Source: Dipteronia dyeriana
Lineage: Eukaryota > Streptophyta > Magnoliopsida > Sapindales > Sapindaceae
Assembly (NCBI GenBank): GCA_032871835.1
Contig: CM065297.1
Span: forward strand, 33,861,598-33,925,597
Direction: 5' to 3'
Length of the DNA: 64,000 nucleotides
The translations under genes were made by a program, and so were the position numbers. Numbering within the stretch: the first letter of the stretch is position 1; each line of letters begins with the position of its first letter. Below the pieces are notes generated by a model that ran no database searches, was not told the DNA's origin, and saw only the letters and a program-made list of their open reading frames with translations. This document shows, piece after piece, positions 35,110 to 45,821 of the stretch.

Positions 35110-36345
35110 TTCTAAGTATGGTCGATGAGTCGGCCATTCATATCCTCGAGCTTGTACGCCCCATTATGGATCACCATCTTTATTAGGTATGGTCCTTCCC
35201 AGTTGGGCCCTAGGACCCCGTCTGACCTCTTTCTTGTGTTCAACATTACTTTCCTGAGGAGTAGGTCCTTTTTTTTGAAGCTTTGGGCTTTAACCCTCCT
35301 GTTGAAGTACCTGGCAATACTGCTTTGGTAGATCGCTACCTTCTAAGCTATTCGATCTTGTTTCTCCTTCAGGAGGTCCAAGCTAGCTCGGAGCTTACTT
35401 TCATTGCTCCCCGGTTCGAATCGTATGACTCTAAAGGAAGTCAACTTGTGCTCAATAGGTAGTACTGCTTCAACCCCGAAAGCCAGCGAGTAGGGTGTTT
35501 TCCCAGTAGATGTTCTCCCTGTAGTGCGGTAAGCCCAAAGGACCTCGAGAAGCTCTTCTACCCATCTGCCTTTCTTCTGCTGTAGCTTTTTCTTCAACAA
35601 CTTCTTAATAAATTTGTTCATGGATTCCACCAAACCATTGGTCTGAGGGTGGGCTACCTAATCAAACCGAAGGTCGATTCCCAAGCCTTCGTAGAAATCT
35701 CTGAATCAGCCATTATCGAACTGTTTTCCAAGGTCGGTTATGATGGCAAGAGGGGTTCCAAACCTGTAAACTACATTGGTCTTGATAAACCTTGTTGTGT
35801 TTTCTTCTGATATCCAAGAGAGTGGTCCGGCTTCAACCCATCTTGTGAAATAGTCAATCGCTACGATAGCGTGATTGGCCTGTCCCGGAGCTGTAGAAAG
35901 CTGTCTAATCAAATTGACTCCCCACATAACAAATGGGTATGGAGAGCTAAGGGACGACAAGCGCTCCAGAGGGAGGTGACTCAAGTTTACAGCCTTCTGG
36001 CATGCCTCGCAGGTTTGTACCAAGTTCTTAGCATATTGATGGATCGTCGGCCAATACTACCCCATGCGGAGAACCTGATATGCCAAGGCTTCTCCACCAA
36101 TATGGTTCCCGCATTCCCCAGAATAAACCTCTCTCAAAGCCTACTTGGCGTCTTCAAGGTGTAGACATCAGAGTAGGGGAAGGGATTTCCCCCTTCGGTA
36201 TAAATGGCCATCCACCATACAATACCGAACCGAGAGCCTTTTAACCCTCTTAGCTTGGTCGGGCTCCCCGGAGAGTTGCCCGTCCTGTAGATACTCCACA
36301 ATTGGATCCATCCAGCATGGCTGTCGGTCCAAGGTATAAGCTTCC
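35110..36345 (-). pseudogene. Integrase of gypsy element 2
   Basis: Seen on the minus strand: CEACQKAVNLSHLP (zinc-binding Cys pair). The catalytic core has AIDYFTRWVEAG (Asp) and IITDLGKQFDN (second Asp; the usual Asn-Gly after it is replaced). A Glu lies in LVESMNKFIKK after a stop near 35655. Then YRTTGRTSTGKTPYSLAFG and a C-terminal domain to about 35110. At least two stops split it. Family role: cDNA integration. Confidence 0.85.
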
Positions 36346-36349
36346 TTAC

Positions 36350-38551
36350 CTGTCGTAATGCTAGGTAAGGGGATTATTTAAAGAGAGACTCCGTGAGGTA
36401 GGGTCTGGCCACCATATGCAGCTATCTTGGCAAGGACGTTAGCTCGGTCATTTAGCTGTCGAGGTATCTGCTAGATTCTGAATCCCTTAAATCTGTTTTT
36501 GAGTTGTTGCACCAATTTCAAGTAAGCGATAATGTTATCCCCTTTAGCCTGATAATCCCCAGAAACTTGGTTAACCACGAGTGAAGAGTCGCTTTTGATA
36601 TTCCGGTAATCAACCCCAAGCTCTATGGCAGCCTTTATCCCAGCTAGTAGGACTTCGTACTCCGCCTCATTGTTCGTGGCTTTAAATTCAAACCCGAAAC
36701 AATGGCATCACTCAGTTCTTTCTGGGTCGATGAGGACTATGCCCGCTCCTCCCCCAGATTGCTCGGAAGCTCCGTCAGTTTAGAGAGTCCACGACTCGCA
36801 GCCCTCTCGCCAGTTGTCAGATTCTGGAGTTCTCTCAAGGGTTACATCTGTTACCATGGGGGCTCGGCTACAAAGTCTGCTAGTGCCTGAGCTTTTATAG
36901 CGGTCTTAGGCTTATACTTTAAATCAAATTGGGTAAGCTCTAGGGCCTATAGATGCCTTCCAGAAACATCCGACCTTTGTAAGAATTGACGGAGGGGTTG
37001 GTCCGTCACCACTGCTATTGAATGGGCATGGAAGTAAGAACGAAGTTTCCTTTCCGAGGTCACCAAGGCGTAAGCGAGCTTCTCCAATCGATTGTATTTC
37101 TTTTCGGGCTTGGTTAGAGCATGACTAGCATAGTAGATAGGTTGCTGGATCCTATTCCCGTATTCCTTGACCAAGGCCCCGATCACGGCGGTTTCTGAAA
37201 TGGCCAAGTAAATTTGGAGCTCTTCTCCAGGATTTGGCTTGACCAACAGTGGAGGGCTTGTTAGGTATCTTTTCAAAGCTTGGAAAGCTTGATTGCTCTC
37301 CTGATCCCACTTCATGTTTCTTCCCTGCTTGATAGCCTTAAAGAATGGAAGACACTTATCGGTAGACCGAGAGATGAACCTGTTGAGCGCTGCTACCTGT
37401 CCGATCAAAGCTTAAACCTGTTTAAGAGATGTGGGGGATTCTAGATCCAGGATAGCCATGATTTTTTCTGGGTTAGCCCCTATGCTTCTTTCATGGACCA
37501 TGAAGCTCAGAAACTTCCCCGCAGTTACCCCAAAGGCGCATTTGAAAGGGTTCAACCTCATCTGGTTTTCCCTTAGGATCATGAAGGTCCTACGAAGGTC
37601 GTCCATGTGGCCTTCCGAGGTTGAAGATTTAGTGATCATGTCGTCGATGTACACCTCCATCGACCTTCCGATTTCAGGCTTGAACAATCAGTTGACTAAC
37701 CGCTGGTAATTAGCTCTAGTGTTTTTGAGCCCGAAGAGCATCACCTTGTAGTAGTAGAGGCCTTACGCGGTGATGATCCTGGTCTTTTCTTGGTCCGCGG
37801 GATGCATCATAATCTGATTGTATCCGAAAAATGCGTCCATGAAGCTTAGGAGCCTGTTCTCGGAGGTGGAATCGACCAGCTGGTCAATTTTTGGCAGAGG
37901 GAAACTGTCATTTGGGAATGCCTGGTTGAGGTCGGTGTAGTCTACACATATGCATATCTTCCCATTTGCCTTTGTGACCATGACCACGTTGGCGATCCAT
38001 TCTGGGTAACAAGCTTCTCAAATGAAGACTGTCTGGGTTAGTTTATACACTTCTTCCTGAATCGCCACATTCCTTTTGATTTTGAAGTGGCACTTTTTCT
38101 GTTTGACTGGCTTAAAGGTCGGATCCATCGCCAATCAATGTACAGCTAATGTTATCGGGATCCCCGGCATCTCCACATGACTCCAAGCGAAAATGTCGTT
38201 GAACTCTGTGAGGAGCCTAATCAAACCCTCTTTCATTCCTGGCTTAAGGGTAGCTCCGATCTTGACGACCTTCGAGAGATCGCTTAGTCGAACAGGAATC
38301 TCTTCCAACTTATCGACTGGATGGCCGCTGACCCATTCCCTTATCCGTTCTTCTATGTCGGGCACCACAAGGCCTTTTTCGGGACAATCGGTGGAAATCG
38401 CATCTTCCAGGTTTAGTGTAGGGGTTATTCTTCCTTGGATCGTTGTCACCTGAGCGAGTTGTTTAGCTAGAGCTGCTGGGTTGGCCGACACTGTGTAACA
38501 TTTCCTAGCTGCTTGCTGATCACCCTGAACTTCCCCCACCTTGTCTCCCAA
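36350..38551 (-). pseudogene. Reverse transcriptase and RNase H of gypsy element 2
   Basis: Seen on the minus strand: the pre-RT linker ends FAWSHVEMPGIPITLAVH (about 38135). RT has VTKANGKICICVDYTDLNQA, MDAFFGYNQIMMHPADQ, and YIDDMITKSS with the catalytic Asp pair. RT continues CAFGVTAGKFLSFMVHERS, then the first RNase H (KPEKKYNRLEKLAYALV). A second RNase H-like region (GGGAGIVLIDPE; FKATNNEAEYE) runs to about 36430. Frames change at about 37410, 37690 and 37990. Confidence 0.88.
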
Positions 38552-38567
38552 CGGGAACTTCAGAACG

Positions 38568-39071
38568 TTATGGTAAATAGAAAAGACTCATTTCAAGGAT
38601 GACAGAAATGGCCTCCCTAATATTGCATTGTAGGCCGATGGGGTGTCCACCACCACGAAGTCGGTCATGATATTTTACTGGAAAGGTGCTGCTCCAATGA
38701 TCACTGATAGGATTTTTAATCCTACGGGTGTGATTGAGTCCCCAGTGAACCCATATAATGGAGTAGTGCAACTATTGTAACACCACTGCTTCAACTATTG
38801 TAACACCAACTATTGTAACGCTACTACCTGTGCCGACGAGAACACGGTGAACCATGAAGTTGGCAATTTGTACCGTGATGACCATGGGGTCATCATGAGG
38901 CTGCACGATGTTATAGACATCTGCCTCAGTGAAAATGATCTGCGACAGCTGGGAGGGATTGGTCGGTCTTCTGTCGACCTTGAAGATATCTCGCCCCTCG
39001 TCCGTACGAGGGACTTCCTCGCATGGTTTTTCCTGGAACTGTTGAAGGTGCCGGTCATAATGGGCCCTCAA
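38568..39071 (-). pseudogene. Protease region of gypsy element 2, catalytic Asp lost
   Basis: Seen: IIFTEADVYNIVQPHDDPMV followed by VHRVLVGTGSSVTIV. The family motif is (I/V)D(N/T)GSS; here the catalytic Asp codon reads GGC (Gly). Downstream, the segment matching the conserved NAILGRPF-type region is in another frame (around 38600-38640). The protease is dead by both substitution and frameshift. Confidence 0.75.
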
Positions 39072-39229
39072 CTAATAGTATGTATTATCTGAATCTGTTG
39101 CGTCAAGCCCGCCTACTCTCCCTTTCTTTTCTCAGCATGTTCTCGGATCTCAGCATGTTCTCGGATCTCAGCTTGCGCCTCCCTTCTAGTCTGAATGCTC
39201 TCTCTAAATTGTTGTAAGAATTCTATCAA

Positions 39230-40935
39230 GCATCCTCCCCTTATCAAAGCCTCAATCTGGTTCTGCAGGTTGTAGCATTATGAAGTGTTGTGCCCTACGT
39301 CCTCGTGAAAGTCGCAATATTTATAACTATTTCTTTTATCGACCGGGGCTTTCATAGGAGCGGGCTTCTGTAACAAACCCTTGTCCCGAATGGTGAGGTA
39401 GACTGTTTCTCGGGATGCATTTAAGAGAATGTAATGGTCATACCCTCTCTCATCGCGAGCTATAGGGGCTACTGTCCTGGGAGGTGGTAAAGCTTGAGGA
39501 GGAGCCTATTTATTTGGATACCTTTTCGATCTGGGCTGAGGAAGAGGGACGTATGTTGATTTATTAGGGGGTTTGTTCTGGCTTTTTTGAGCTTGCTCGG
39601 GTCTAGGAGCTTCCTTCTTTTGTTGCTTTACGGCTCTCATGTCGTCATACTTCATCTTGACCTTGAGCTGTTCGTCGACCTCAATCTGTTCCAGAGCCAG
39701 ATCATAGAGCCCGATCATAGGCTTTCTAGTAGGTTTTCAGAGGTCTCTTGTCAAAAGATTAGAACAGTTTTCCCGCCCACAAGTTTCTTCTGAAGTTGGC
39801 AAGGGTTTCTCTCTCTGTGTAGACCCCCATCTGGATGACTTCCTTATGGAAACACTCGACATAAGCCCGGAGGGTTTCCCTTCTCTCATGGATCACGTAT
39901 TGTAGATGGATTTGGTCCTTCAGTCGGCCTTAACTTTCTAAAATTGTGAGCAGAAATCGGTTGATAACTTGGTGAAGGAATCCACGCTCCCAGCGGGTAG
40001 TTTCCTAAACTAGGTTTTAGCATAATCCGTGAGTGTAGTGGGGAACATTCGACACATAGCGGCTCTAGTTGTGTTCTGGACCTCCATCTGTTGAACGAAG
40101 CTCTCTAAGTGGCTAAGAGGATCTTCAGTCCCGGAGAACCTGTCAGTTGGCATTTTGAACTTAGGCGGGAGCTCTGCCTCCCGGATCCTCCTGGTGAAAA
40201 GAGCATTCATTTCACTTAAAGGATCTTTCTTGTCCTCCTTGTACTTTTCCTTCTTCATCAATTGGACCTCCTTTTGAAGCTCTGCCAACTGGTCCCTTAG
40301 ACGCTTGCTTTCGGATTTCCTTGAGTCGATCTCGAATTGTTCACCATCTGATCCCTCTGACGAACTAGCGTCCTCTACCTGGTTCCTTCTTTGAGGAGGG
40401 GGGGTCTGCTAGGGGGCTTTGCTGACTTTTTTCTTCTCTACCCCGGGCTTCTCTCCTTGAAGTCATTGGGTGGAGAAGCTCTTCCCGTTCCAGGGGAAGG
40501 ATATCTGCCGCGGATTTGACTTGTCTTGGTTGGTAGTGTGGCAGCGTTTCGGGAACATGGAGCATGGGCCCTAGCCTATCCCGGATCAAGGTTGAGAGCC
40601 CCGCTTTATTAAGAGCTGATTCCTAAGAGGTAGGTCCCAAGCGATCAAAGGCTGGTTGCCTAGCCCCAGGCCTGCTTGACTCCCCCTGATTGCAGAGACC
40701 CGTTTGTTGGATGGCGATACTCTCAATGAGTAGTCGAAGACGGAGCTCGACCTGGCTTCCCGGAGGGGTATCCAGAGCCCGTACAGTGGCTGGCTGGATG
40801 AGAACCTGGATATGAAGCCCGGATTTTCTCCCTTTCCTCGGGACCTTTCGTGTCGCTGTAGCAGAAGGTTGTCCCGACGTGCCCTGCTGCCCTTGTGAGA
40901 AGCGGAGCTTATGATTACTATGAAATAACAAACTT
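39230..40935 (-). pseudogene. gag of gypsy element 2
   Basis: Seen as several minus-strand pieces: a basic N-terminal part (40931-40623); a Pro/Arg/Glu-rich part (40589-40365); a conserved core with a coiled coil and capsid start (MAELQKEVQLMKKEKYKEDK, then LPPKFKMPTDRFSGTEDPLS, 40288-40010); and a C-terminal basic part (39718-39506). Stops and shifts separate them. It lies directly downstream of the primer-binding site. Family role: the particle protein. Confidence 0.8.
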
Positions 40936-40967
40936 TTCGAATGTAAAAAGATGGTGGTGTGAGAGAT

Positions 40968-40985
40968 TTCCCACAGACGGCGCCA
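40968..40985 (-). other. Primer-binding site of gypsy element 2
   Basis: Minus-strand TGGCGCCGTCTGTGGGAA, five bases inside the 5' LTR. This TGGCGCCGT-type site is common in plant gypsy elements of the Tat/Athila group. Confidence 0.75.
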
Positions 40986-40990
40986 GAAAG

Positions 40991-42150
40991 TGTTGACGGG
41001 AAATTTGCTCGGGATGAGAAATTCCTGTTAACACCCTCGAGACCACTACGATAAAAATGGTGGCCGGGGTCAGTACCGTTTGTTCCTGACCTGTTAAGAG
41101 ATAGACAAGAGGTTGGATCGTTTTAACAGTAAATGAGAGATTTTATTATTGATATATTGCTTTAAGATACAAATCACTCTCTTGTTTGCTCACAGTCTCT
41201 CTAAGATGTAAGGTGGTGGCAACTCCATGCATGTTGAATAGTGGAAATGAAGGTGGCCGTGTTCTGAATACAGAATTTAGGCCTTCCCCTATTCTTTTCT
41301 TTCTCTCTTCTCTCTGTTGCTATCTATCTTTTTCTATGTAAATCTCAGTATATGTAGGTTTTTCTCTTATTTCATATATCTTTGTCTGTCTCCTCTACCA
41401 TGCTTGGCCTCACATATATATATCGTCCAAGTAGGTTTTTAGTTCGTAAATATTTTACCGTGATCCCATGAATCTGTTCCCTCCTTATCAGGAGGGATTC
41501 GTCGTTTGAATTTGAATTGTTACTGGATTCGTTGATATCGTTGACGAAGATAAGTTTGTTCCCTTTTTTGAATCAAACTCTTGATGTGCATGTAAATATT
41601 ACGTGGAGACGATCCTGTGTGCATTCGTGCCATGAATTTTTATGGAGGTAACCCTGCCAGCTGCCTGTTGCCCAGTAGAGCGAGGTAGATCCCTGCTCTG
41701 ACTCTGTTCTTAGAAGCTTAAGATGGATTTTTCCTGACCCTTGGGGGCTTGAGGTTCTCTTGTAGAGATTCCTAGGAGGTAGCCGGGGTAGTGTAGATTT
41801 AGGCATGATTCTTCCTTTATGTCCAGGAAGGACATCAGGCTTCTGGAGAGGTTGACGGGCTTCTTTCGAATGTCTCTTGAGCTGAGAGACTTCCCCTGGC
41901 ATTCACGGGGCGATTGTGGAGCTCGACCTCAGAGCTGAGGTTCCCCGGTAGATGGCCTGGAGAAGCCCGAGTTCCAGTACTCTTGTGGAGTCTCGTCCTG
42001 GTCACGTTTGGCTTGTTTTCTGGTAGTTTTGAAACCAAACCGGCCTTCCCTGCTCCTACAGGGTGGCTTTACGGTCTATCCGGGCTTCATGATTGTCGAT
42101 TATGGGTGGAAACTTTCTCTTTGACCCCTAGCCAAATTTCACTATTAACA
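40991..42150 (-). repeat. 5' LTR of gypsy element 2
   Basis: 1160 bp direct repeat of 29674-30935, followed by the target duplication ACAAT (42151-42155). Confidence 0.93.
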
Positions 42151-42204
42151 ACAATGTAATACAATTCCAAATGTTTACAATGTGATTAATGGAAGCATCG
42201 CCAT

Positions 42205-44980
42205 TTATTCCCTATTAGAGTCTCTGTTAGGGCACGTCTGTTTCTTGTGTCCAATTGAATGACAGATGCTATACTTACGGCGGTATTCATCGAGAACACC
42301 TGTGCTTGGACCTTCATTAATCACAGGTGGGTTAGATTACCTCTTAAAATTATGACCTGATTGTCCATATCTTCTACACGATTGTATGGATGTCATTTCC
42401 GAAGGCGAGACATGTCGACCCGCTCTCGAGCAACTTGCTTGTCTCCTGAAGATTGGATTCAAAACCACCCGTTCGGTGATGTCATATGGAACTACCCATG
42501 TTAAAGGATGTCCAACCAATATAATAGGAACCGAGTACGCATCAATAAGTGTCTGTGTCTTGTAGTTGACCGTACACAGGGATGTGAAATCCAAGTTTCG
42601 CTCATTGTAAAAACAATGAAAATGACGAGATTCATGTTTTAGTGATAGTAACCGTACACTAAAACTTCTGATGTACCTTGCAGCAGCGAGTGCGTGAGAA
42701 CATGGAAGCTGGTCCATTAGGAATTTGTTATATGTAAAGGTCTTCCGGGCTAAGTTAACAGTCCACTATTTTTCAGACCGTTTCACCTAGAATATGTTCC
42801 AGTCGACTTGATTTACGGTCATAAAACTGCACTTCTTCACACGTTTTAGGATCACAAGGTGTGCTGCGTTGGTCAACTGATGACGTATGGACTGTGCAGC
42901 TTGATAGAGATCGTGAAACCACTGCTGTAGCATATTCCTAATGAACTCAACCAGAGTCAATATCGGCAGTTGCCATGCCAATTTAAGGCATGAGTTTATG
43001 CATTCTGAAGCATTTGTTGTCATCACCCTGTACCTTCTTTCGGGACAGTGTACACGGGACCAGTTATGTGGACTGACAACATTGACATAATCATATGCAT
43101 TCTAGTACAAGTTATGTAACTCTTCCATGTGCCTGTTATATTTCAACTCAGTGTACGCTCTGGCAGCTTTGTTCATTATTGCAGTAACATCCTTTCTATG
43201 ATATCGCTTTTTATCATTCTTAGAAAAGTGCCAGCAACATATGGTATGGGTGGCATAAGGAAACACTTTAGAAATCTCTGCTTCAATGCTTGCATGTCTA
43301 TCGAAAATGAAAACCAGATCATCAATATGACCTAGGGCACCCTTCAACCAATCCAAAAACCACTCCCATGAAAAGTTTTTTTTCTGAGTCGTTGTACCCA
43401 AAAGAAATCGGATCCACCTATTCATTCCCATCTTTTGCAGTTGCAACAAACATTGTACCCCCGAATCGTCCCTTCAAATGGGTACCATCAACAGTAATTA
43501 ACTGGACGCATACTTGTCCAGAATCCTCTAAGTGAGGCACTAATTGACATGAAAAAGTAGAAGATTTTACCATCTTCATCGCACTGTAAGTCAGTGATTG
43601 TGTCAGGATTTTTGTTCCAAAACATAACCGAATGATGGCAGCAGTTGGAAGGTTTCCTCATACGTTCCATAGGTCAGTGCAACGTATGATCGAGGGCTTG
43701 GTGTGCCTTAATGTACATGATTTGGATTCTATACATTGTTTCCATGTCAACGATTATGTCCTTCGAACACATTAGTCGACCATATTGTTGTTGAAGTTTA
43801 GGTGTAACCACTTCTCCAATTATGACTGCACTAGCTTATCGGTGACGGTGGTGAATCTCCTCTAATGGACAACTATGTTCATTGACAAAACTTCTTACTT
43901 GGGGTATGCCCCTTCATCTCTCCTCACCGCTCTTAACTTCCACGTATAGTTTTCCATCAAACAAATTAGATGTAATGTTGCCTTATTGGATCTTTTCACG
44001 TTCCACTCAAAGTTTTGCCGCATTGCAAAATGGCCAACTAGTCTCTTCAAATCCTTTTTCATAGGAAAACAATTGCCCTTTATATATCATGCTTGTAGGT
44101 TTATCTGCAACCAAGTTACTGTAATCAAGTTACTGCTTCCACCCATACCAAATGAGTATGATTCTTCTCTTGGAATAACCCACGTTGTGACATTATCAGA
44201 ATCATCTGGAGTTACATTAGCTCGGACCTCGGAGGCTCTAGCTATATCTGGTGCACTGGAACTAAATTTGTGTACACGTCTTGCACGTCTTTTCATTTGG
44301 ACAAGTTCTTCATCTTCCTCATTGTTCCCTACATTATCCACCTCATGAATCGGCCCAACATTCGGTTGTGTATTATGCTCATTGTTTAAGTCATTGTAGA
44401 TGTCATTGTATTGGTGGTTGTACTGCCTACCATTCATCTCAATTTGACAACCAAAGACATCGTCGAATTGAGGTCCCACTATATCAGCATGGTCGGCTAC
44501 TTCCGGTGGGACACCACACATGTTGTCCTGGCCTTTGATCCCACTTATTTCTATCAACAACCGGTTGCTTCCACTTAACGATCGAAATTATTGGGTGTTT
44601 TCACGAGGAGGGATATCTTCCGCTATCACATCTCCTGCTGCCCTTTCAATTAGACTAACACATACTTGAGGGATCACCCTAACTTCCTCTAGCATAAACT
44701 GAACATCATCATCATTTCTTATAAATTTATGACATGTAGTCCTAGGAACGGTTGATATAGACTGTAGATCAACATTGTATTTGTTCTCATCATACTTCAC
44801 AACGGTTTGCACGATCGACACCAGTTCATCGTAAGTCATATTCTTTGACACATACAATCCTTGGTTATCATAACCTAAATACCTCTGACTTCCGTCAGGT
44901 GATTGCTCCCATCGACCGTTGTAAGATATGACTATTATCACCCGATCTATTGTCCTGTGAAAATCATCATCACAAACCAT
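42205..44980 (-). pseudogene. MURA-type transposase gene of MULE-A
   Basis: Seen on the minus strand: start MVCDDDFHRTIDRVIIVISY at 44980, with a PB1-like N-terminal part (SYNGRWEQSPDGSQRYLGYD) and an acidic spacer (44560-44280). The MuDR zinc-binding region lies at 44060-43870 and the MULE transposase core at 43450-43100 (LVFIFDRHASIEAEISKVFP; THTICCWHFSKNDKKRYH, including the C..H region). Then TTNASECINSCLKLA, the SWIM zinc finger (MDQLPCSHALAAARYIRSF), and a tail with two degenerate zinc knuckles (CRRYGQSGHNFKR; CHSIGHKKQTC), ending TAA at 42205. Family role: DDE-type transposition of MULEs. Stops at several points, e.g. about 43680 and 42730. The order and content of domains are complete. 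Confidence 0.85.
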
Positions 44981-45039
44981 TATTAAGAAAATAATATTTA
45001 ATATTAAATTTACAATTAATAAAGAATTAAACAAAAATC

Positions 45040-45510
45040 CCAAGTGTATGCGATCAAACTTTTTTTGTAAGGGATCAAACTTTTTTTGTACATGATCGAA
45101 CTTTTGTAAGGGATCGAGTTTTTTTTTACATGATCGAGTTTTTTTTAACGAGATCGAACCTTTTTTGTACATGATCGAGATTTTTTGTAAGGGATTGAAC
45201 TTTTTTCACATGATCGAGTTTTTTTTGTACGGGATTGAGCTTTTTTTGTACATGATCGATCTTTTTTTTAATGGTTCGAGCTTTTTTGTACATTATCGAG
45301 CTTTTTTCTTCAGGGTTCGAGTTTTTTAAAAATGCTTTTGAGCTTTTTTTCCCAAGATTATAAACTTGTTTGCACAAGTTAAAAAAAGCTCGGCCAATGT
45401 AAAAAAAGCTCGAAAAAATTAAAAATATGCTCGAACCAATTACAAAAGAGCTCCTAAACATTTCAAAAAAAGTTCGAACTAATGTAGCAAAATCTCGAAC
45501 ACATATACAA
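45040..45510. repeat. GATCGAG/T-tract subterminal array, right end of MULE-A
   Basis: About twenty irregular units of GATCGAG or CGAGC plus T tracts on the + strand from 45050 to about 45360. They then switch to the complementary form (A tract plus GCTCG) from 45380 to 45500. The counterpart of the left array at 25480-25960. Confidence 0.85.
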
Positions 45511-45821
45511 AAACTCGTATCATTCATTGTTAAACCGCACAGAAATGCATGAAAAATATAAAAATGAAGATCAGAAATATTTGTTACCTTCTTGTGCAAC
45601 ATCTGGAAAGAGACAAGTTTTTTGGAGAGAGAGAGGAGTTGTAGATCGACTTTCATAAAAAAAATTAGAGAGAGAGGAAGTGACTTTTAAAGAATAAAGA
45701 ATTGATTATTTATGGGTATTTTCGGTAGTTCATAATAATATGTGTCTTTTAAATTTGACTTATTAAACTGGTGACATCACTTCAACTCACAAAAAAAATG
45801 TGGCAATTCTCACCATTTTCA

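Larger units (their letters stand above)
29674..42150 (-). mobile_element. Ty3/gypsy LTR retrotransposon 2, nested in MULE-A
   Basis: Seen: direct repeats beginning TGTTGACGGGAAATTTG and ending ATTAACA (29674-30935 and 40991-42150) enclose minus-strand gag, protease, RT, RNase H and integrase. The perfect 5-bp duplication ACAAT is at 29669-29673 and 42151-42155. A primer-binding site and a purine-rich tract lie inside the LTRs. A coiled-coil ORF on the opposite strand lies between the 3' LTR and integrase. 12.5 kb. The layout is the same as gypsy element 1, but the LTRs and proteins are clearly a different family. Tat-type by layout and primer site (inference). Frames are heavily broken. Confidence 0.93.
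24952..45821. mobile_element. MULE-A: Mutator-like element with Ulp1-type protease and MURA genes
   Basis: Seen: the two ends are imperfect long inverted repeats. The left (24965-25070: ATTGGCAC, ATCACCACTTTA, GAAAGACAC, CGAAAATAC, GAATTATT) is mirrored at 45690-45815. The outermost bases and a possible 9-bp TTTCTTTTC-like duplication are approximate. Inside are a DUF1985/Ulp1-type gene on + and a MURA-type transposase gene on -, converging. T-tract subterminal arrays lie at both ends. Gypsy element 2 (12.5 kb) is inserted between the genes, so the original MULE was about 8.4 kb. Family knowledge: MULEs carrying Ulp1-like proteases are known in plants (Kaonashi type). Confidence 0.8.
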
